This document shows positions 20,294 through 23,154 of a stretch of DNA of 23,154 nt, one piece after another. The stretch is from a virus. Under the pieces are notes generated by a model, which had not been told where the DNA came from, ran no database searches, and worked only from the letters and a program-made list of their open reading frames with translations. The translations under genes were made by a program, and so were the position numbers. The stretch spans positions 1 through 23,154 of IMG/VR virus record IMGVR_UViG_3300032675_000141; one strand, given 5' to 3'. Numbering within the stretch: position 1 is the first letter of the stretch; each line of letters starts with the position of its first letter.

Positions 20294-20799
20294 ACCGTAA
20301 TTGGAATAAGTCATTTGACCTAGTGATTGTGAACGAAGGAGGCTACGTTGACAACAAACTTGACCCAGGAGGAGCTACTAACTGGGGATGTACTCAAGCA
20401 GTATGGGAAGGCTATATTGGTCATAAAGTGTCTGTAGACGATATGAAAGCCTTAACTAAAGAAGATGTAAAACCTTTATACAAAAAGAGGTACTGGGATG
20501 CCATACACGGAGATGCTATTCCTTCGGGACTTGATTATTGCCTTTTTGATTGTGCTATCAATAGTGGTGTTAATAGGTCAGCGAAAATTATCCAAGAAAT
20601 CGTGGGCGTTTTTGCTGATGGTGCTATCGGTAATAATACTGTTAGTGCTATAACTCAACTTAACCCAGTTACTGCCATTAATGAGTTCTGTGATAAACGA
20701 CAAGCATTCCTAGAATCATTAAAGACTTTCCCAGTATTTGGAAAAGGCTGGAGCAAACGAGTATCAGAAGTCCGTATTCGTGCTCTAGAGATGGTTTAA
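20290..20799 (+). CDS. Endolysin, GH108 N-acetylmuramidase
   Basis: 169 residues from a GTG at 20290 overlapping the previous stop. The N-terminal EGGYVDNKLDPGGATNWGCT carries catalytic E16 and the DPGG-T-x-GI-like motif of GH108; the C-terminal half (VFADGAIGNNTVSAI, FCDKRQAFLESLKTFPVFGKGWSKRV) matches the PG_binding_3 domain. It hydrolyses the glycan strands of host peptidoglycan at lysis. No signal peptide is present, so release depends on a holin. It closes the rightward operon, and its TAA overlaps the spanin stop codon. Confidence 0.95.
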   Translation: MNRNWNKSFDLVIVNEGGYVDNKLDPGGATNWGCTQAVWEGYIGHKVSVDDMKALTKEDVKPLYKKRYWDAIHGDAIPSGLDYCLFDCAINSGVNRSAKIIQEIVGVFADGAIGNNTVSAITQLNPVTAINEFCDKRQAFLESLKTFPVFGKGWSKRVSEVRIRALEMV

Positions 20800-21209
20800 A
20801 GGGCTACTTGGGCCTTCACCCATGCTTGAAGCTCAGTGAGCATTAGCGTGGTTTGACTGCATTGTCCAATAAGTATTGAGTAGGCGGTACTTGCATCAGT
20901 TCCTGAGGGGGCTGTGGAAATTCCCTCTGTTTTACTGCCACTGGGGTTGATGTGCAACCCACTACCATAAAAGTTCCTAAGATTAGCCAACTTAGCTTCA
21001 TATTCATTCTTTACTCCAGAGGTGATGAGTGCTGCTTGTTTATCTTTTGAAGAATTCTCTGCTTCCTGCGCTTTTCCTGCTGCTTCAACACGCTCCTGAT
21101 ATGCAACAAATCGTGAATGTTCATAGCCATAGCCAAGATACACGCACCCACAAAGTACCATAACAACCAATCCAGCTTTGATGTAAGTTGTAACATTTAG
21201 TGGAAACAT
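20796..21209 (-). CDS. Rz: Rz-like inner-membrane spanin
   Basis: 137 residues: an N-terminal membrane helix (IKAGLVVMVLCGCVYLGYGY), then a charged coiled-coil-like stretch (AYQERVEAAGKAQEAENSSK, NEYEAKLANLRNF) and a Gly/Ser-rich linker with a helical end. This is the i-spanin layout; it joins the outer-membrane o-spanin across the periplasm to fuse the membranes after the wall is cut. A complete Rz1-type lipoprotein is coded inside it in another frame, which makes the identification firm. It shares one base with the stop of the upstream membrane gene (TAATG). Confidence 0.88.
   Translation of the reverse strand: MFPLNVTTYIKAGLVVMVLCGCVYLGYGYEHSRFVAYQERVEAAGKAQEAENSSKDKQAALITSGVKNEYEAKLANLRNFYGSGLHINPSGSKTEGISTAPSGTDASTAYSILIGQCSQTTLMLTELQAWVKAQVAL
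20843..21001 (-). CDS. Rz1: Rz1-like outer-membrane lipoprotein spanin, nested in Rz
   Basis: A 52-residue ORF in the +1 frame relative to Rz: MKLSWLILGTFMVVGCTSTP, then VAVKQREFPQPPQELMQVPP and a short tail ending KPR. The lipobox VVGC puts the lipidated Cys at 16, giving a 37-residue Pro-rich mature lipoprotein, as in lambda Rz1. TTAGGA lies near the start codon region. It is entirely embedded in Rz, the classical overlapping spanin arrangement, and is too short for ordinary ORF callers. Confidence 0.88.
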   Translation of the reverse strand: MKLSWLILGTFMVVGCTSTPVAVKQREFPQPPQELMQVPPTQYLLDNAVKPR

Positions 21210-21403
21210 TATCTTTCGTCTAACGGCTTGGTGGTTAAGAATCTTAGGATAGCAACCAATATACCAATAATAATATAGCTAAAGCCATAGTAACGGTCAC
21301 TGATTACTCCTTGGATACTAGAAAAGTTATCAAATAATGCCCCGAACACTACCAATGCGAAAGAAAACCACATTGTTTTGGAACGGTGCATTGGTTTTTT
21401 CAT
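21209..21403 (-). CDS. Two-span membrane protein, holin candidate (64 aa)
   Basis: Sequence starts MKKPMHRSKTMWFSFALVVF, continues to a second hydrophobic helix (YYGFSYIIIGILVAILRFLT) and ends in TTKPLDER. The two-helix, short, basic-ended design and the location next to Rz fit a class II holin; I recall very similar SKT-x-WF proteins annotated as holins or unknown in phages. It would let the endolysin cross the membrane. It overlaps the preceding gene by four bases. Confidence 0.65.
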   Translation of the reverse strand: MKKPMHRSKTMWFSFALVVFGALFDNFSSIQGVISDRYYGFSYIIIGILVAILRFLTTKPLDER

Positions 21404-21594
21404 TTAAAAGGGATATGTCCTGTACCTGCAGCCCATAGTAAAAGTGCTACAGCACCCATACCAATTAGCTTAATCACCCTTTTGACGACAGATTCGCCTA
21501 CAGAGGTATAAAAGTTCTTAATCACCTTTTCAGTTACTCTTTCTACAAGTTCTTCAAGTTGGTCGTCTGTTAGGGGGATTTGTGTGTTTGACAT
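21400..21594 (-). CDS. Single-span membrane protein of the lysis cassette (64 aa)
   Basis: An acidic cytoplasmic-looking N-terminus (DDQLEELVERVTEKVIKNFY) leads to one C-terminal membrane helix (LIGMGAVALLLWAAGTGHIP). Small tail-anchored proteins like this recur next to phage holins; it could be a holin partner, an antiholin or unrelated. Two bases separate it from the upstream gene. Confidence 0.65.
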   Translation of the reverse strand: MSNTQIPLTDDQLEELVERVTEKVIKNFYTSVGESVVKRVIKLIGMGAVALLLWAAGTGHIPFK

Positions 21595-21596
21595 GA

Positions 21597-22004
21597 TTAA
21601 GTAGCTTGAGTTTGGGCGGTTAAAATTCCGTTGGTAAATGTCATGGAACCATTAGTTCCAGTAAGTGTTAATTTTGCTGTAGTAATTGTGACAGACAATC
21701 CAGTTGGTGTCCCTGTAATTGCTGAATAAGGAATTGTAGTAGAGGCTGTAACTGCTCCTGTGTTGTTACCGTACAAATATCCAGTAAGTCCTGGAGTCTT
21801 AATATTGGATAGATTTGTATTGGCAATGTTACCGCCAGTAATAGATACATTATCCGAGTTTTGTGTAGATAAAGTCCCAAGACCATTAATGTTTCCGTTA
21901 GTCTTATAGAAGACTTGGTAAAACCAATCCCTAAACTGACGGGTATCTACACCTTGGTTAGTAGGAGGTGGTGGAGGAAGGTTGGTAAATGGATTGACAG
22001 CCAT
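21597..22004 (-). CDS. Small virion/tail-fibre-like protein (135 aa)
   Basis: After a Pro-rich start (NPFTNLPPPPPTNQGVDTRQ) and a short helix (FRDWFYQVFYKTNG) the chain is low-complexity Thr/Asn/Gly/Ser-rich beta repeat: SDNVSITGGNIANTNLSNIK, GYLYGNNTGAVTASTTIPYS. Such composition is typical of tail-fibre or decoration proteins and of beta-helical trimers. It lies between the ATP-grasp gene and the lysis cassette on the structural strand. Virion location is inference. Confidence 0.6.
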   Translation of the reverse strand: MAVNPFTNLPPPPPTNQGVDTRQFRDWFYQVFYKTNGNINGLGTLSTQNSDNVSITGGNIANTNLSNIKTPGLTGYLYGNNTGAVTASTTIPYSAITGTPTGLSVTITTAKLTLTGTNGSMTFTNGILTAQTQAT

Positions 22005-23154
22005 TATTCTTCCTCTGAATCCTCTTCATACTTCCAATTCTCAGCATAGCCATATTGTTGCAGTGCAGGAATTTGATGCTCCATACCTTCGCCAATGTCA
22101 TCTCTTACGTTAATACAGTCAGGAATATCAATTTTCTTAACGTTCTTATAGGCACGTTCACAGGCTTGTTTAACGGTCTTTCCTACCCCGTTTGCCACTA
22201 AGACATAATCACCTGCCGTCACTAGGCAAGGACGCTCTGTAACCCCGTTCTCGTCGTTCTGAGGGGCATTACCAACCATTACCTCACATAAGGCGTAGTC
22301 GGTAGTTAATTCATCGGGTAAACCATAGATAGGAAATCCTGTATGGTCACGCCCCGTAGTCTTAGACCTAGGGTAATCCCCAATAGGGATAACGATACCA
22401 GTAGCAGTGTCGTAACTAACTTTGAGAGTATCTTTGCCATTTAATAAGTCAACCATCCAATCTACGACAGAACCCTTGTGAAGGGCTTGTTGAATGTTAA
22501 ATAAAGGCCAACCTTTACGCATTGTCCATTCTAGGGGGCGAGGTTCACCTTTTTCATCCACAATAAAGGCTAAATCTACATAGCCAGTATGTCCGATATA
22601 GCATAGGTAATCTTCAAAACGTTTTAAAGTGTCATTAAATAGGTTAGACTCGGTGCAATACTTAATGACAGTTCCCTGTTCACCTGTATTACAGCCATAG
22701 TTGCCTGACATGAGCTTCTTATGTTCAAAGCCTTCAAGGATGTTCTTGCCAAATCCATTAGGGCCTATCCAAGCACCTACTCCGAACTCTATTCCTGGAA
22801 CGAACTCTTGGAGGATGAAATCACGTCGTTTACCAGTTTCTTTCCATCGTTGAAGCATGAAGACCATATCTGCCGCTGATTTAGATACATAAGATAGAGC
22901 CTTGTCTGCATCACCACTGGGTTTAGAGACGTATCGTTTGGGATTAGCTTTAACAAAGTCGATAGCGCTGTTGTAGTCCTTAAATTCAAAAGAAGGTATA
23001 ACTGCAAGTCCTGCCTTCTTCATAATGTCTTGACCATAATCACGGTCTAGTTCCATCTTGGCACCAAGCATATTAGTACCGATAATTGGGTAACCCTCTT
23101 CATGGAACTTTTCTAGTTCCCGCATTTGAAAAGCGTTATCCGATAATACGATTA
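22004..23154 (-). CDS. PurD-like ATP-grasp ligase, N-terminus beyond window
   Basis: No stop occurs between the ATG at 23125 and the window edge: the frame reads IVLSDNAFQ just before MRELEKF, so the gene starts outside. 383 codons are visible. ATP-grasp features: ELDRDYGQDIMKKAGL, RYVSKPSGDADKALSYV (ATP-binding Lys), FILQEFVPGIEFGVGAWIG, and PLEWTMRKGWPLFNIQ, which matches the metal/substrate E-x-N-x-R-x-G-x-P site of PurD. PurD ligates glycine to phosphoribosylamine. Here the downstream half is rewired and the gene sits by virion genes, so the substrate may differ. The acidic tail EEDSEEE is unusual. Start and full N-terminal domain cannot be judged. Confidence 0.85.
   Translation of the reverse strand, partial: IVLSDNAFQMRELEKFHEEGYPIIGTNMLGAKMELDRDYGQDIMKKAGLAVIPSFEFKDYNSAIDFVKANPKRYVSKPSGDADKALSYVSKSAADMVFMLQRWKETGKRRDFILQEFVPGIEFGVGAWIGPNGFGKNILEGFEHKKLMSGNYGCNTGEQGTVIKYCTESNLFNDTLKRFEDYLCYIGHTGYVDLAFIVDEKGEPRPLEWTMRKGWPLFNIQQALHKGSVVDWMVDLLNGKDTLKVSYDTATGIVIPIGDYPRSKTTGRDHTGFPIYGLPDELTTDYALCEVMVGNAPQNDENGVTERPCLVTAGDYVLVANGVGKTVKQACERAYKNVKKIDIPDCINVRDDIGEGMEHQIPALQQYGYAENWKYEEDSEEE

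Noticed and set aside
21011-21196. 61-codon frame overlapping the N-terminal half of Rz, with one hydrophobic stretch
   Set aside because: The hydrophobic part merely mirrors the Rz membrane helix in another frame; the genuine nested gene is the lipoprotein further downstream.

Overview
This window is a stretch of a tailed double-stranded DNA phage (Caudoviricetes) or a prophage-like relative. It holds a portal protein, a large terminase, a probable small terminase, a replication block, a lysis cassette and dozens of very short genes joined by 1-17 base overlaps. The DNA is AT-rich. An i-spanin gene (Rz) with an o-spanin lipoprotein gene (Rz1) nested inside it implies a Gram-negative host. 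No integrase, tRNA, rRNA, CRISPR array or insertion sequence is visible. A Cro-like regulator is present, so lifestyle cannot be decided from this window alone. Both ends cut genes: portal on the left and an ATP-grasp gene on the right.

Layout. 1-2911 (minus): terminase large subunit and portal, preceded by a small overlapping ORF. 2912-3550: a divergent non-coding region with clustered purine-rich repeats and hairpins, possibly a packaging or regulatory site. 3551-4569 (plus): five small genes, one apparently frameshifted. 10878-4520 (minus, transcribed leftward): SF2 helicase, primase-polymerase, small unknowns, two GT-A-like glycosyltransferases, a YbcO-like nuclease, an HNH endonuclease, RuvC-like resolvase and a TerS-like HTH protein. 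10879-11716: an intergenic region with direct repeats, iteron-like AACTTTACAA repeats and a structured, locally GC-rich segment, a candidate origin and/or structured RNA. 11717-11929 (minus): Cro-like repressor, sharing a face-to-face promoter region with the next block. 12037-20799 (plus): about 24 tightly packed genes including tandem cupin-like paralogues, a PD-(D/E)XK-like nuclease, an SSB-like protein with an acidic tip, a C5-cytosine methyltransferase with a second gene overprinted inside it, a Cas4/RecB-like exonuclease with four cysteines, an HslV-like Ntn hydrolase behind a structured leader, a metallophosphoesterase and a GH108 endolysin. 23154-20796 (minus): PurD-like ATP-grasp protein, a small virion-like protein, two small membrane proteins (holin candidates) and Rz/Rz1.

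How it fits together. The leftward 10878-4520 block would open and prime replication (primase-polymerase plus helicase), resolve branched DNA (RuvC, YbcO-like) and end in packaging (TerS-like). The rightward block adds recombination and DNA modification (SSB-like, exonuclease, methyltransferase) and ends in the endolysin. That gene meets the spanin gene tail to tail, so the lysis functions come from two converging transcripts. The most unusual items are the overprinted ORF inside the methyltransferase, the duplicated cupin-like genes, the structured leader before the Ntn hydrolase and the structured GC-rich segment beside the iteron-like repeats.
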